The notes under the pieces: model-generated
The model's input: the letters and a program-made list of their open reading frames with translations, nothing else
What the model was told of the DNA's origin: nothing
Databases searched by the model: none
In this document: piece by piece, positions 26,350 through 34,819 of the stretch
Layout: each line of letters opens with the position of its first letter
Numbering within the stretch: the stretch's first letter is position 1
Translations under genes and position numbers: made by a program
Source: Cohnella sp. AR92
GTDB lineage: Bacteria > Bacillota > Bacilli > Paenibacillales > Paenibacillaceae
Length of the DNA: 64,000 nucleotides
Reading direction: 5' to 3'
Assembly: GCF_003990975.1 (NCBI RefSeq)
Contig: NZ_RZJR01000016.1
Coordinates: 37,210-101,209 of the forward strand

Positions 26350-27045
26350 ATGGAATGGGGAGCGGTCATCGTCGCGGCCGGAAGGGGAACCCGGATGGCG
26401 GCCGCGGACAACAAGCCCTATCTGCCGCTTGACGGCAGGCCGGTTCTGGCGCATACGCTGGAAGCGTTCGAGCGCTGTTCTGCCGTCAGCAGCATCGTGC
26501 TGGTCACGGCGCCGGGCGAGGAGGCGCGGGCGAGAGCCGTCGCGTTCGAAGCGAGCGCGCTGAAGGTGAGCGCGATCGTGCCGGGCGGAGCCGAGCGCCA
26601 GGACAGCGTGTACGCGGGACTCGAGGCGCTGGGAACCGAAGGCGTGCTCGTGCACGACGCGGCCCGGCCGCTGATCACGCCGGCGCAGATCGAAGCTTGC
26701 TGCCGCGAGGCGGAACGCCATGGATCCGCGGCGCTTGCCGTGCCGGTCAAGGACACGATCAAGATAGAAGGCGAGAAGGGCTTCATGACGGAGACGCCGG
26801 ACCGCAGCACCCTGTGGTCGGTGCAGACCCCGCAGGCGTTCGTTCGCGAGGAATTGATGCGCGCGCATCGGCTCGCCAAGGAAGCAGGAGCGTTCGCCAC
26901 CGACGATACGATGCTGCTGGAGCTGCTAGGACGCAAGGTCGCCATCGTTCAAGGAGATTATCGCAATCTTAAAATCACGACGCCCGAGGATCTTCCCGTT
27001 GCGGAGCTGTTCTTGGCCAGGCGTCATCGGGAGGAGTCGATCTAG
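26350..27045 (+). CDS. ispD: 2-C-methyl-D-erythritol 4-phosphate cytidylyltransferase
   Basis: 231 aa, ATG with GGGAGAGGGG upstream. It joins CTP to methylerythritol phosphate in the non-mevalonate isoprenoid pathway. The N-terminal nucleotide-binding loop is AAGRGTRMAAADNKPYLPL; the usual KQ of the family reads KP here. VHDAARPLI and VPVKDTIK are the substrate-side motifs, and ATDDTMLLE closes the site. The stop is separated from ispF by 1 nt, so the two are translated together, giving consecutive-numbered but not adjacent steps of the pathway (IspE is elsewhere). Confidence 0.95.
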   Translation: MEWGAVIVAAGRGTRMAAADNKPYLPLDGRPVLAHTLEAFERCSAVSSIVLVTAPGEEARARAVAFEASALKVSAIVPGGAERQDSVYAGLEALGTEGVLVHDAARPLITPAQIEACCREAERHGSAALAVPVKDTIKIEGEKGFMTETPDRSTLWSVQTPQAFVREELMRAHRLAKEAGAFATDDTMLLELLGRKVAIVQGDYRNLKITTPEDLPVAELFLARRHREESI

Positions 27046-27046
27046 G

Positions 27047-27526
27047 ATGATCAGAATCGGACAAGGGTTTGACGTTCATCAATTGACGGAAGGCAGAGAT
27101 TGCATTATCGGGGGCGTAAAGATCCCTTACGAGAAAGGGCTTCTCGGCCACTCGGACGCGGACGTGCTGCTGCACGCGATCAGCGACGCGGTGCTTGGAG
27201 CCCTCGCCCTGGGCGACATCGGGAAGCACTTCCCCGACACGGATCCCGAGTTCAAGGACGCGGACAGCGTGAAGCTGCTCGAGCACGTATGGAAGCTGGC
27301 GACGGACAGAGGCTACAAGCTCGGCAACGCGGACGCGACGATTATCGCCCAAGCGCCGAAGATGGCGCCGCATATCCCGGCGATGGTCGACGTGATCGCC
27401 CGTTCGCTGGGCGCCGAAGCATCCCAGGTCAACGTGAAGGCGACGACCTCCGAGCGGCTCGGCTTCACCGGCCGCGGGGAAGGGATCGCGGCTCAGGCGG
27501 TTGTTTGCCTTGTCCGCGATGTGTGA
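27047..27526 (+). CDS. ispF: 2-C-methyl-D-erythritol 2,4-cyclodiphosphate synthase
   Basis: 159 aa from ATG 27047 (the frame also runs upstream inside ispD). It cyclises CDP-methylerythritol phosphate to MEcPP. Metal ligands are visible in GFDVHQL (Asp8, His10) and in LLGHSDADVLLHA (His42). The C-terminal TSERLGFTGRGEGIAAQA is the conserved subunit-contact and CMP-binding stretch. Length is typical. There is 1 nt between the ispD stop and this start, so translation is coupled. A promoter candidate for gltX lies in its last codons. Confidence 0.97.
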   Translation: MIRIGQGFDVHQLTEGRDCIIGGVKIPYEKGLLGHSDADVLLHAISDAVLGALALGDIGKHFPDTDPEFKDADSVKLLEHVWKLATDRGYKLGNADATIIAQAPKMAPHIPAMVDVIARSLGAEASQVNVKATTSERLGFTGRGEGIAAQAVVCLVRDV

Positions 27527-27532
27527 TATGAT
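27505..27532 (+). promoter_or_regulatory. Possible gltX promoter
   Basis: TTGCCT and TATGAT with a 16-nt spacer, overlapping the end of ispF. No T-box is seen in the 70-nt leader before gltX. Confidence 0.5.
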
Positions 27533-27604
27533 TTCGGCATAGCTGCTGTACCGATGCTAGGCTATCGGGATTGGCAAGCGGCACAACGAGGAGGAAGTTT
27601 CGCC

Positions 27605-29080
27605 ATGTCTGACAAAGTACGCGTAAGGTATGCCCCGAGCCCGACCGGCCACCTGCATATCGGCAATGCGCGAACCGCTATTTTCAATTACTTGTTCGCC
27701 CGCCATCACGGCGGAGAATTCATCATACGCATCGAAGACACCGACGTGAAGCGCAATGTCGCCGGCGGCGAAGAAAGCCAGCTTAAGTACCTCAAGTGGC
27801 TCGGCGTCGACTGGGACGAAAGCGTCGACAAGGTCGGCAAGTACGGCCCCTATCGCCAGACCGAACGGCTCGATATCTACAATCGTTATTGGCAGGAGCT
27901 GATCGACGCCGGACGAGCCTACCGCTGCTATTGCACCGAAGAAGAGCTGGAGAAGGAGCGGGAGGAACAGTCCGCCCGCGGCGAGACTCCCCGCTATTCC
28001 GGCAAGTGCCGCCACCTGAGCGATGCCGACCGCGCGCGCCTCGAAGCGGAAGGCCGAGCGGCCAGCGTCCGTTTCCTCGTTCCGGAGGGCAAGACTTATA
28101 CGTTCGACGATATGGTCAAAGGCGAGATCTCCTTCAAGTCCGAGGAGTTCGGGGATTTCGTCATCGTGAAGAAGGACGGGATTCCGACCTATAACTACGC
28201 GGTGGCGTTGGACGATCACCTGATGGAGATCAGCCACGTGCTTCGCGGAGAAGACCACATCACGAATACGCCTCGCCAATTGATGGTTTACGAAGCGCAC
28301 GGCTGGGAACCGCCGATCTTCGGCCATATGACGCTGATCGTCAACGAGAACCGCAAGAAGCTGTCGAAGCGCGACGAATCGATCATTCAGTTCATCGAGC
28401 AGTACGACAAGCTGGGCTTCTCGTCCGAAGCGCTCTTCAACTTCATCACCTTGCTCGGCTGGTCGCCGGAAGGCGAGGAAGAGATCTTCACGCGCGAGCG
28501 CTTGATCGAGATCTTCGACGCTAACCGCCTGTCCAAGAGCCCGGCGGTGTTCGACACCGTCAAGCTGAACTGGATCAACCAGCATTATCTGAAGGCTCTT
28601 CCGGCGGAAGCGCTCGTCGATCTCTGCATCCCTCATCTGAAGGAAGCGGGGCTTCTCCCTGCTGAGCCGAACGAGAAGGAACTGGAATGGGCGACGGCTC
28701 TCGTGACGCTGTACCGCGATCACCTGCGCTACGGCGCGGAGATCGTGACGCTGTCGGAGCTGTTCTTCCGCGACGAAGTCGTTCTGGAAGACGAAGGGCG
28801 CGAGATCCTTGCCGAAGAGAGCGTTCCGGCCGTGCTCGCCGCCTTCGCCCGCCAATTGGAGTCGGCAGGAGAAGCGGCCTTCACCGAGGAAACGATCAAA
28901 GCATCGGTCAAGGCGGTCCAGAAAGAAACCGGCGCGAAGGGCAAGGGGCTGTTCATGCCGATCCGCGTCGCCCTGACCGGCCAAACCCACGGTCCCGACC
29001 TCAATGGAAGCATCTGGCTTCTCGGCTACGGGAAGGTGCTGAAGCGTCTGGAATCGGCGGCGGCGGGCAAGCTGGCGTAG
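27605..29080 (+). CDS. gltX: Glutamyl-tRNA synthetase
   Basis: 491 aa from ATG 27605, with GAGGAGG upstream. Class I synthetase that charges tRNA-Glu, and in Bacillales usually also tRNA-Gln for later amidation (family knowledge; gatCAB is not in the window). The HIGH-type motif is PSPTGHLHIGNART near 9-22, and the KMSKS-type loop is KKLSKRD near 256. The C-terminal half is the helical anticodon-binding domain. A Cys pair in RCYCTEEE near 106 fits a zinc-binding insert. It follows ispF after 78 nt, possibly from its own promoter. Confidence 0.97.
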   Translation: MSDKVRVRYAPSPTGHLHIGNARTAIFNYLFARHHGGEFIIRIEDTDVKRNVAGGEESQLKYLKWLGVDWDESVDKVGKYGPYRQTERLDIYNRYWQELIDAGRAYRCYCTEEELEKEREEQSARGETPRYSGKCRHLSDADRARLEAEGRAASVRFLVPEGKTYTFDDMVKGEISFKSEEFGDFVIVKKDGIPTYNYAVALDDHLMEISHVLRGEDHITNTPRQLMVYEAHGWEPPIFGHMTLIVNENRKKLSKRDESIIQFIEQYDKLGFSSEALFNFITLLGWSPEGEEEIFTRERLIEIFDANRLSKSPAVFDTVKLNWINQHYLKALPAEALVDLCIPHLKEAGLLPAEPNEKELEWATALVTLYRDHLRYGAEIVTLSELFFRDEVVLEDEGREILAEESVPAVLAAFARQLESAGEAAFTEETIKASVKAVQKETGAKGKGLFMPIRVALTGQTHGPDLNGSIWLLGYGKVLKRLESAAAGKLA

Positions 29081-29147
29081 GTCTCGGCGAGCGAATCGCT
29101 TGGTTAGGCAGGACTTATCCGATTATTCGGATGGGAAATGGTGACCC

Positions 29148-29176
29148 TTGTCACTTCATAGGGTTCGGATTATACT
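29148..29176 (+). promoter_or_regulatory. Promoter of the cysE T-box operon
   Basis: TTGTCA and TATACT with a 17-nt spacer, ending just before the T-box leader. Confidence 0.85.
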
Positions 29177-29189
29177 GGCGTTAACGAGC

Positions 29190-29486
29190 TTCATAATGAG
29201 ATCCGCGTCGAACAGGTAGAGTAAGTTCCAGAGCCGGAAGCACAGAGAGGATTGCGCAAGCTGCGAGCAATCCCTTCCGCGGGAGCCGAAGTGCGCCTGG
29301 GAGCCGCATCGCCGAGCGAGTGCTTACGCACAGCGGGTAGGCGATGCCGGTTGGCCTCCGTTAAGGGCCTAACGAGTTGGACAGAAGCCTGCGCCGGGAA
29401 GCCGGGAAGCCGGAGCTGTTCAAGCAGAGTGGGACCGCGTAACGATCGACGCCTCTGCAGCGAGATGCTGCGGGGGCGTTTTTTTT
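29190..29486 (+). promoter_or_regulatory. T-box leader, probable cysteine specifier
   Basis: About 300 nt leader with the hallmark T-box sequence GTGGGACCGCG (29429-29439) before a terminator. Near the 5' end GTAGAGTAAG resembles the Stem I loop E/AGUA element. After the GGGAGCC bulge comes GAAGTGCG, putting TGC (Cys) at 29292-29294 in the specifier position. This fits the cysE and cysS genes downstream: uncharged tRNA-Cys would stabilise the antiterminator. The 5' limit is approximate. Confidence 0.9.
29449..29486 (+). terminator. T-box-controlled terminator
   Basis: ACGCCTCTGCAGC pairs with GCTGCGGGGGCGT around GAGA and is followed by eight T residues. The 5' flank overlaps the T-box/antiterminator bases. 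Confidence 0.9.
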
Positions 29487-29539
29487 GATCTTCCTTACCG
29501 GCCGCGGAATCCGTTCGAAGGCAGCGAGGAGGTAAGAAT

Positions 29540-30244
29540 ATGGGGGCATGGAGCAACATCCGTTCGGATATCGAGGCGGTCTTCGAGAACGACCCTGCGG
29601 CGCGCAGCAAGTTCGAAGTCATTTTCACGTATTCCGGCTTGCACGCTATCTGGGCTCATCGGGTCGCTCATTTCTTTTTTCGGCATCGGTGGTACACGGT
29701 TGCCCGGGTGATCTCTCAGATCAGCCGATTCATGACGGGCATCGAGATTCACCCCGGAGCCAAGATCGGCCGCAAGCTGTTCATCGACCACGGCATGGGC
29801 GTCGTGATCGGGGAGACCTGCGAGATCGGAGACGAGGTCGTCATCTATCAGGGGGTTACCCTTGGGGGGACGGGCAAGGAGAAAGGCAAGCGTCATCCGA
29901 CGATCGGCAATCGGGTGGTCATCGCTTCGGGCGCCAAAGTACTAGGTTCGTTCACGGTTGGAGATAACTCCAATATCGGAGCGAATTCGGTCGTGCTGAA
30001 GCCGGTTCCGGCGGACAGCACCGTCGTCGGCATTCCGGGCCGCGTCGTGAAGCGCAACGGCGAGCGCGTCGGCGACCGTCTCGACCACACGAACCTGCCC
30101 GATCCGCTGATCGAGACCTTCCGCTTCATGCAGAAGGAGATCAACGAATTGAAGGCGGAGGTCGAACGTTTGAAGGGCAAGGAGAATAAAGAACAAGAGG
30201 CGGCCGAACCGGAGAAAGTCGGAGCCGCTGCCCAGGAATCGTAA
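29540..30244 (+). CDS. cysE: Serine O-acetyltransferase
   Basis: 234 aa, ATG with GCGAGGAGGTAAG upstream. It acetylates serine from acetyl-CoA, the committed step to cysteine. A short helical N-terminus is followed by left-handed beta-helix hexapeptide repeats: GIEIHPGAKIGRKLFIDHG with the catalytic His region, then VVIGETCEIGDEVVIYQGV and GNRVVIASGAKVLGSFTV. The C-terminal ~45 residues are charged and probably disordered, making it longer than the 217-aa B. subtilis enzyme. First gene of a T-box controlled operon with cysS. Confidence 0.95.
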   Translation: MGAWSNIRSDIEAVFENDPAARSKFEVIFTYSGLHAIWAHRVAHFFFRHRWYTVARVISQISRFMTGIEIHPGAKIGRKLFIDHGMGVVIGETCEIGDEVVIYQGVTLGGTGKEKGKRHPTIGNRVVIASGAKVLGSFTVGDNSNIGANSVVLKPVPADSTVVGIPGRVVKRNGERVGDRLDHTNLPDPLIETFRFMQKEINELKAEVERLKGKENKEQEAAEPEKVGAAAQES

Positions 30245-30271
30245 ACCGTTATCGCAAAGGAGAGCATAATC

Positions 30272-31684
30272 GTGACCTTGATGATCTACAACAGTCTCAC
30301 CAGGGAGAAGGAGACGTTCGTTCCGCTTACTCCGGGAGAGGTCAACATGTACGTGTGCGGGCCAACCGTATACGACTATATTCATATCGGGAACGCGCGT
30401 CCGGTTATCTTCTTCGACGTCGTGCGCCGCTATCTGGAGTTCTCCGGCTACAAGGTTCGCTACGTGGTCAACTTCACGGACGTGGACGATAAGATGATCC
30501 GCCGCGCGAACGAGCTCGGCATGACCGTGCCGGAGCTGGCGGAGAAGTACATCGCGGGCTTCAACGAGGACCGGGAGGGGCTCGGCGCCCGTCCGGCGAC
30601 GATCAACCCGCGGGTAACCGAGAATATTCCGGAGATTGTCTCGTTTATCGAGGAGCTCGTGGACAAAGGCTATGCGTACGAGAGCGGCGGAGACGTGTAC
30701 TACCGGACCTCCCGGTTCCCGGAATACGGCAAGCTGTCGCACAAGAACCTCGACGAGCTGCAATACGGCATCCGCGTCGAAGTCGACGAGCGCAAGGAGA
30801 ATCCGCAGGACTTCGTTCTCTGGAAGGGAGCGAAGCCGGGCGAGATCTTCTGGCCCAGCCCTTGGGGAGACGGCCGTCCGGGCTGGCACATCGAGTGCTC
30901 CGCGATGGCTCGCACCTACGCGGGGGATACGCTCGATATCCACGGCGGAGGCCACGACCTTCAGTTCCCGCACCACGAGTGCGAGATCGCCCAGTCCGAA
31001 GCGCTGACCGGCAAGCCGCTGGCGCGCTACTGGATGCATAACGGCTTCGTCAACATCAACAACGAGAAGATGTCCAAGTCGCTCGGCAACGGGGTCAACC
31101 CTCGCGAGCTGCTCAAGCGCACCAGCGCGCAAGCGATCCGCTACATCATGCTGACGACGCATTACCGCAGCCCGCTGAACTTCAGCGAGGAGATCATTCG
31201 CCAAGCCGAGAACAGCGTCGCCCGGCTGTCCACCAGCCGCGACAACGTCAAGCACCGGCTGGGCAGCGTCCACTCGGAGCTGCCGGCGGGTCCGGACGCG
31301 GAGCTGGCGGCCCGCATCGAAGCGATGATGAGCGAATTCCGCGCCAAGATGGACGACGACTTCAACACGGCGGATGCCGTGACGGTATGGTTCCAGCTCG
31401 TGTCCGAGACCAACGCCTACCTGCAGCGCGACATCGTGGACTCGGCCAGCCTGAACCTGCTGCTGAAGACGATGGGCGAGCTGGACGACGTACTGGGGCT
31501 GCTGCTGCCGGAAGACGGGGGATCGGATCTGCTGGACGACGAGGTGGATCGTCTGATCGCCGAGCGCTCCGAAGCGCGAAAGACCCGCAATTTCGCCCGC
31601 GCGGACCAGATTCGCGACCTGCTCGCGGAGAAGGGAATCCTGCTGGAGGACACTCCGCAAGGGATTCGTTGGCGGCGCAAATGA
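30272..31684 (+). CDS. cysS: Cysteinyl-tRNA synthetase
   Basis: 470 aa. GTG 30272 is chosen because AAAGGAGAG lies 7 nt upstream; ATG 30281 would shorten the protein by 3. Class I synthetase: CGPTVYDYIHIGNARP (HIGH motif with the zinc-binding Cys), WHIECSAMA and HHECE as further zinc ligands, and KMSKSLGN near 268. It charges tRNA-Cys, whose level is sensed by the T-box upstream of cysE. Its stop overlaps the mrnC start by 4 nt. Confidence 0.97.
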   Translation: MTLMIYNSLTREKETFVPLTPGEVNMYVCGPTVYDYIHIGNARPVIFFDVVRRYLEFSGYKVRYVVNFTDVDDKMIRRANELGMTVPELAEKYIAGFNEDREGLGARPATINPRVTENIPEIVSFIEELVDKGYAYESGGDVYYRTSRFPEYGKLSHKNLDELQYGIRVEVDERKENPQDFVLWKGAKPGEIFWPSPWGDGRPGWHIECSAMARTYAGDTLDIHGGGHDLQFPHHECEIAQSEALTGKPLARYWMHNGFVNINNEKMSKSLGNGVNPRELLKRTSAQAIRYIMLTTHYRSPLNFSEEIIRQAENSVARLSTSRDNVKHRLGSVHSELPAGPDAELAARIEAMMSEFRAKMDDDFNTADAVTVWFQLVSETNAYLQRDIVDSASLNLLLKTMGELDDVLGLLLPEDGGSDLLDDEVDRLIAERSEARKTRNFARADQIRDLLAEKGILLEDTPQGIRWRRK

Positions 31685-32136
31685 CGGGGACGAACAAGAA
31701 GGGATTCGCCATGCTCGACCCGGTCGTCGCTCCGATCATTCCGGGCGACACTCCGGTGAACCTGCTGCCGCCGATCGTGCTCGCCTATATCGGAGATGCC
31801 GTCTTCGAGGTATACGTCCGGCAGAAGCTGATCCTGGACGCGGCGATCCGCAAGCCGAATCAGCTCCACCGCGCGGCTTCGAAGCACGTGTCGGCCGCCG
31901 CGCAGGCGCGGCTGCTCGAGAAGTGGCAGCCGCTCCTGACGGAAGAGGAAGCGGATATCGCGAGGCGCGGCCGGAATTCGAAGTCCGGCCAGCCGCCGAA
32001 GAACGCCGATCCGGGCGAGTATCGGCACGCGACCGGGCTGGAATGCCTGGTCGGGTATTTGTATTACCGCGGAGAGCGGGCAAGGCTGGAACAGCTGATC
32101 GGTCTAGCGTTCGAAGAAGACCGGACGAAAGCGTGA
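31681..32136 (+). CDS. mrnC: Mini-ribonuclease III
   Basis: 151 aa from ATG 31681, which overlaps the cysS stop (ATGA). ATG 31711 with AGAAGGG upstream would give 141 aa, close to the family norm, so the start is open. It trims 23S rRNA ends. It has only the RNase III catalytic domain: LAYIGDAVFEVYVR carries the signature Asp and Glu, and RGRNSKSGQPPKN and GLECLVGYLYY follow. There is no double-stranded-RNA-binding domain, which defines the family. Third gene of the cysE operon, next to another rRNA-maturation gene, rlmB. Confidence 0.94.
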   Translation: MTGTNKKGFAMLDPVVAPIIPGDTPVNLLPPIVLAYIGDAVFEVYVRQKLILDAAIRKPNQLHRAASKHVSAAAQARLLEKWQPLLTEEEADIARRGRNSKSGQPPKNADPGEYRHATGLECLVGYLYYRGERARLEQLIGLAFEEDRTKA

Positions 32137-32152
32137 GAGAGGAAGATCGAAG

Positions 32153-33130
32153 ATGAATAATCGTAACAAGCCGCGCCCGTCGTCAGGCGATCCGAGAAGG
32201 CAGGCCGGAGGCGGACAGGCTCCCCGCGGCCGAGGAGAACGGACAGGCGGCCCCCGCGGACAGTTCGCGGGAACCCGCGAGCCCGAGCTGCTCGAGAATG
32301 GCAGCCCCTTAGTCGAAGAAGAACAGGCCGGGGAGAGCTACCTGGCCGGCAAGCACCCCGTGCTTGAAGCGCTGAAGGCAGGCCGCGCGCTGAACAAGAT
32401 TTGGTTGTCCAACCAGGCGCAGCGCAACCTGGTCCAGCCGATTCTTGAGGAAGCGAAGTCGCGCGGCGTCGTCGTTCAGTTCGCGGACAAGAAGAAGCTC
32501 GATTCGCTCGTTCCGAACATGCAGCATCAGGGCGTCGTGGCGCAAGCCGCCGCCGTCTCGTACGCGGAAGTGGACGACCTGCTCGCCCGGGCGAAGGAGC
32601 GCGGCGAGGCTCCGTTCCTGATTCTGCTCGACGAGGTGGAGGATCCGCACAACCTCGGATCGATCCTTCGCTCCGTGGACTGCACGGGAGCGCACGGCGT
32701 CATCGTGCCGAAGCGGCGGAGCGCCAGCTTGACGGCCGTCGTCGCCAAGACTTCCGCGGGCGCGGTCGAATACGTTCCCGTCGCGCGGGTGGCCAATCTC
32801 GCCCAGACGATCGACCGCCTCAAGGAAGAAGGGGTATGGGTCGCCGGAACGGATGCCTCGGCCGAACAGGACGTATACAAAGCCAACCTTAGCGGACCGC
32901 TCGCCATCGTGATCGGCAGCGAAGGCAAGGGGATCTCCCGGCTCATTCGCGAGAAGTGCGACTTCCTCGTCTCGCTGCCGATGTTCGGCCACGTCAACTC
33001 GCTGAACGCTTCCGTCGCGGCCGGCGTCATCCTCTACGAGGCGGTGCGCCAGCGTCGAGCCCTGCAGGAGAAAGCGGCGGCGCCATCGTCTGCGACGGCT
33101 CTTCGGGGAGACGGACATGCTTCGCCGTGA
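32153..33130 (+). CDS. rlmB: 23S rRNA 2'-O-methyltransferase of the RlmB/TrmH (SpoU) family
   Basis: 325 aa, ATG with AGAGAGGAAGA upstream. SPOUT-fold methyltransferase for 23S rRNA. The substrate-binding domain starts at LAGKHPVLEALKAGR (about 64). The catalytic knot has the three SpoU motifs: DEVEDPHNLGSILRS, IVIGSEGKGISR and LPMFGHVNSLNASVAAGV. Before this lies a ~60-residue Gly/Arg/Pro-rich, low-complexity extension with RG repeats, absent from the 249-aa B. subtilis protein and probably RNA-binding. Sixteen nt separate it from mrnC, and it overlaps rae1 by 14 nt. Confidence 0.94.
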   Translation: MNNRNKPRPSSGDPRRQAGGGQAPRGRGERTGGPRGQFAGTREPELLENGSPLVEEEQAGESYLAGKHPVLEALKAGRALNKIWLSNQAQRNLVQPILEEAKSRGVVVQFADKKKLDSLVPNMQHQGVVAQAAAVSYAEVDDLLARAKERGEAPFLILLDEVEDPHNLGSILRSVDCTGAHGVIVPKRRSASLTAVVAKTSAGAVEYVPVARVANLAQTIDRLKEEGVWVAGTDASAEQDVYKANLSGPLAIVIGSEGKGISRLIREKCDFLVSLPMFGHVNSLNASVAAGVILYEAVRQRRALQEKAAAPSSATALRGDGHASP

Positions 33131-33668
33131 AGACGTCCTGATCGTCGACGGGTACAACATGATCGGCGCCTGGCCGGAGCTGGAGAAGCTCCGCGCGGAC
33201 AGGCTGGAGGACGCGAGGGATCGTCTGCTCGATCTTCTCGCGAACTACCAGAGCTATGCCGGGATGACCGTTTACGTCGTGTTCGACGCCTTCCGGGTTC
33301 CGGGCCTCGGCTCGGAATTCAAGCAGCATCGGTTGAATATCGTCTATACCCGGGAGAAGGAAACGGCGGACGAATGCATCGAGCGGCTGGTCGGCGAGAT
33401 GATGTCCGTGAAGCGCACTCTCTACGTGGCGACGTCGGATCAGACCGAGCAGAGAGTCGCCTTCGGGCGAGGGGCGCTGCGCATCTCCGCCCGCGAACTG
33501 AGGATCGCGGTCCAAGACGGGAAGCGGGAGATCGAGTCCGCTCTCCGCAAGGAGCCGCCTCCCAAGCGGAATCCTCTGGGGGGAGTCCTGAAGCCGGACG
33601 TTCAGCTTCGGCTTGAGCGCTTGAGGAGAGGACAGCCTCTCCAAGGGGACGGCGACGGGGACGAGTGA
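33117..33668 (+). CDS. rae1: Ribosome-associated endonuclease Rae1 (NYN domain, YacP)
   Basis: 183 aa, ATG inside the rlmB 3' end with CGGGGAGACGG upstream. NYN/PIN-like ribonuclease that in B. subtilis cuts mRNA in the ribosomal A site. LIVDGYNMIGAWPEL carries the first catalytic Asp, VVFDAFRVPG and VYTREKETADECIE the others, and VATSDQTEQ completes the pocket. The C-terminal tail is Pro/Arg-rich and a little longer than usual. Last gene of the T-box operon; 145 nt separate it from sigH, which has its own promoter. Confidence 0.95.
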   Translation: MLRREDVLIVDGYNMIGAWPELEKLRADRLEDARDRLLDLLANYQSYAGMTVYVVFDAFRVPGLGSEFKQHRLNIVYTREKETADECIERLVGEMMSVKRTLYVATSDQTEQRVAFGRGALRISARELRIAVQDGKREIESALRKEPPPKRNPLGGVLKPDVQLRLERLRRGQPLQGDGDGDE

Positions 33669-33720
33669 AGATTCGGCCGTGTCGAATCCTCGGAATCCGC
33701 GTCAAATAAGGTCGCATCGG

Positions 33721-33749
33721 TTGACGCTATGGGAATCATCAAGTATATT
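33721..33749 (+). promoter_or_regulatory. Sigma-A-type promoter of sigH
   Basis: TTGACG and TATATT spaced 17 nt, about 65 nt upstream of the sigH GTG. Confidence 0.82.
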
Positions 33750-33813
33750 GTTAGTAGTTTGATAGTTTCCAAGTGAAACCTAATTTTGGCCTTGCTGGTC
33801 GGAGGGATGATTC

Positions 33814-34464
33814 GTGAGCGTTGACGTGAATGATCTAATAGCACACGAATACGACTTCAAGACCGACGAGGATATCGTGGAAGCGGTCCGGCTTGGAGAT
33901 TCCAACGCCCTCGAATACTTGATCAATAAGTACCGCAATTTCGTCCGGGCCAAAGCCCGCTCTTATTTTCTAATCGGCGCGGAACGCGAAGATATCGTCC
34001 AAGAAGGGATGATCGGCCTCTATAAGTCTATTCGCGACTTCAAAGGGGACAAGCTCGCATCGTTCAAGGCGTTCGCCGAGCTGTGCGTGACCCGCCAGAT
34101 CATTACCGCGATCAAGACCGCTACCCGCCAGAAGCACATTCCTCTTAACTCGTACGTTTCCTTGGACAAGCCTATCTACGACGAGGATTCCGACCGCACC
34201 CTGCTGGACGTCATTTGCGGTTCGCGGGTTTGCGACCCCGAAGAGATGATCATCAACCAGGAAGAGTTCTTCGGTCTCGAGGACAAGATGTCCGAGATTC
34301 TAAGCGATCTGGAACGCCGCGTGCTGATGCTGTATCTGGACGGCCGCTCCTATCAGGAGATCGCGGTCGACCTCGACCGGCACGTCAAGTCCATCGACAA
34401 CGCCCTGCAGCGCGTGAAGCGCAAGCTGGAGAAGTACCTGGAAGACCGCGATATCGGTCTCTAA
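33814..34464 (+). CDS. sigH: RNA polymerase sigma factor SigH
   Basis: 216 aa, GTG start with GGAGGGAT 7 nt upstream. Sigma-70-family factor for the transition state, competence and early sporulation genes. Region 2 is visible as ALEYLINKYRNFVRAKARSY followed by DIVQEGMIGLYKSIRDF, and region 4 as LSDLERRVLMLYLDGRSYQE with the helix-turn-helix to HVKSIDNALQRVKRK. Length is one or two residues from B. subtilis SigH. It is a single-gene unit with its own promoter and a terminator 30 nt after the stop. An AbrB site cannot be judged by eye. Confidence 0.97.
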   Translation: MSVDVNDLIAHEYDFKTDEDIVEAVRLGDSNALEYLINKYRNFVRAKARSYFLIGAEREDIVQEGMIGLYKSIRDFKGDKLASFKAFAELCVTRQIITAIKTATRQKHIPLNSYVSLDKPIYDEDSDRTLLDVICGSRVCDPEEMIINQEEFFGLEDKMSEILSDLERRVLMLYLDGRSYQEIAVDLDRHVKSIDNALQRVKRKLEKYLEDRDIGL

Positions 34465-34493
34465 GGCCGGGGAATCTATTTTCTATCAAGGAC

Positions 34494-34523
34494 AAGCAGT
34501 TTCCTAAGCGGACTGCTTTTTTT
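34494..34523 (+). terminator. Terminator after sigH
   Basis: AAGCAGT pairs with ACTGCTT across a 10-nt loop and runs into seven T residues. Confidence 0.88.
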
Positions 34524-34644
34524 GATGCCTTAAGAGCGGAATAACTGGCGGAACGATTAAAGAGAGAATAAACTAGAAAGAATGGGAATAGCTCTGTTGC
34601 CAGATGAAGGTCCTTTGTTCCTCTAGCTCCCAATTCACTTTTCG

Positions 34645-34673
34645 TTGACATCGTATAGTCCCTGTGATAAATT
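34645..34673 (+). promoter_or_regulatory. Promoter of rpmG-secE-nusG
   Basis: TTGACA and TAAATT spaced 17 nt. It starts a leader of about 140 nt before rpmG. The gap from the sigH terminator to this promoter (34524-34644) shows nothing else. Confidence 0.82.
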
Positions 34674-34708
34674 ATTTTAGTAACCTTAAGGTGGAGTTTT
34701 ATGCACAG

Positions 34709-34760
34709 GCCCTGAATCTTGGGCGGAACGCCAGGTTTCGTTGTCGTGCAACGGCGAAAC
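34709..34760 (+). promoter_or_regulatory. Structured leader before rpmG
   Basis: GTTTCG (34735-34740) pairs with CGAAAC (34755-34760). Just upstream, GCCC (34709) can pair with GGGC (34721) or, alternatively, GGCG (34722) with CGCC (34729); these two share bases. No terminator U-tract follows. It is a candidate 5' regulatory fold, function unknown. Confidence 0.4.
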
Positions 34761-34819
34761 GGAGTTCACGCTTGGATTCAATATGTTTATGAAGTTGGCA
34801 AGCCCGGGAGGTGGAACAC

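Noticed and set aside
34690..34815. Possible tRNA gene before rpmG
   Set aside because: No GGTTCGAATCC T-arm, no CCA end and no cloverleaf could be drawn.
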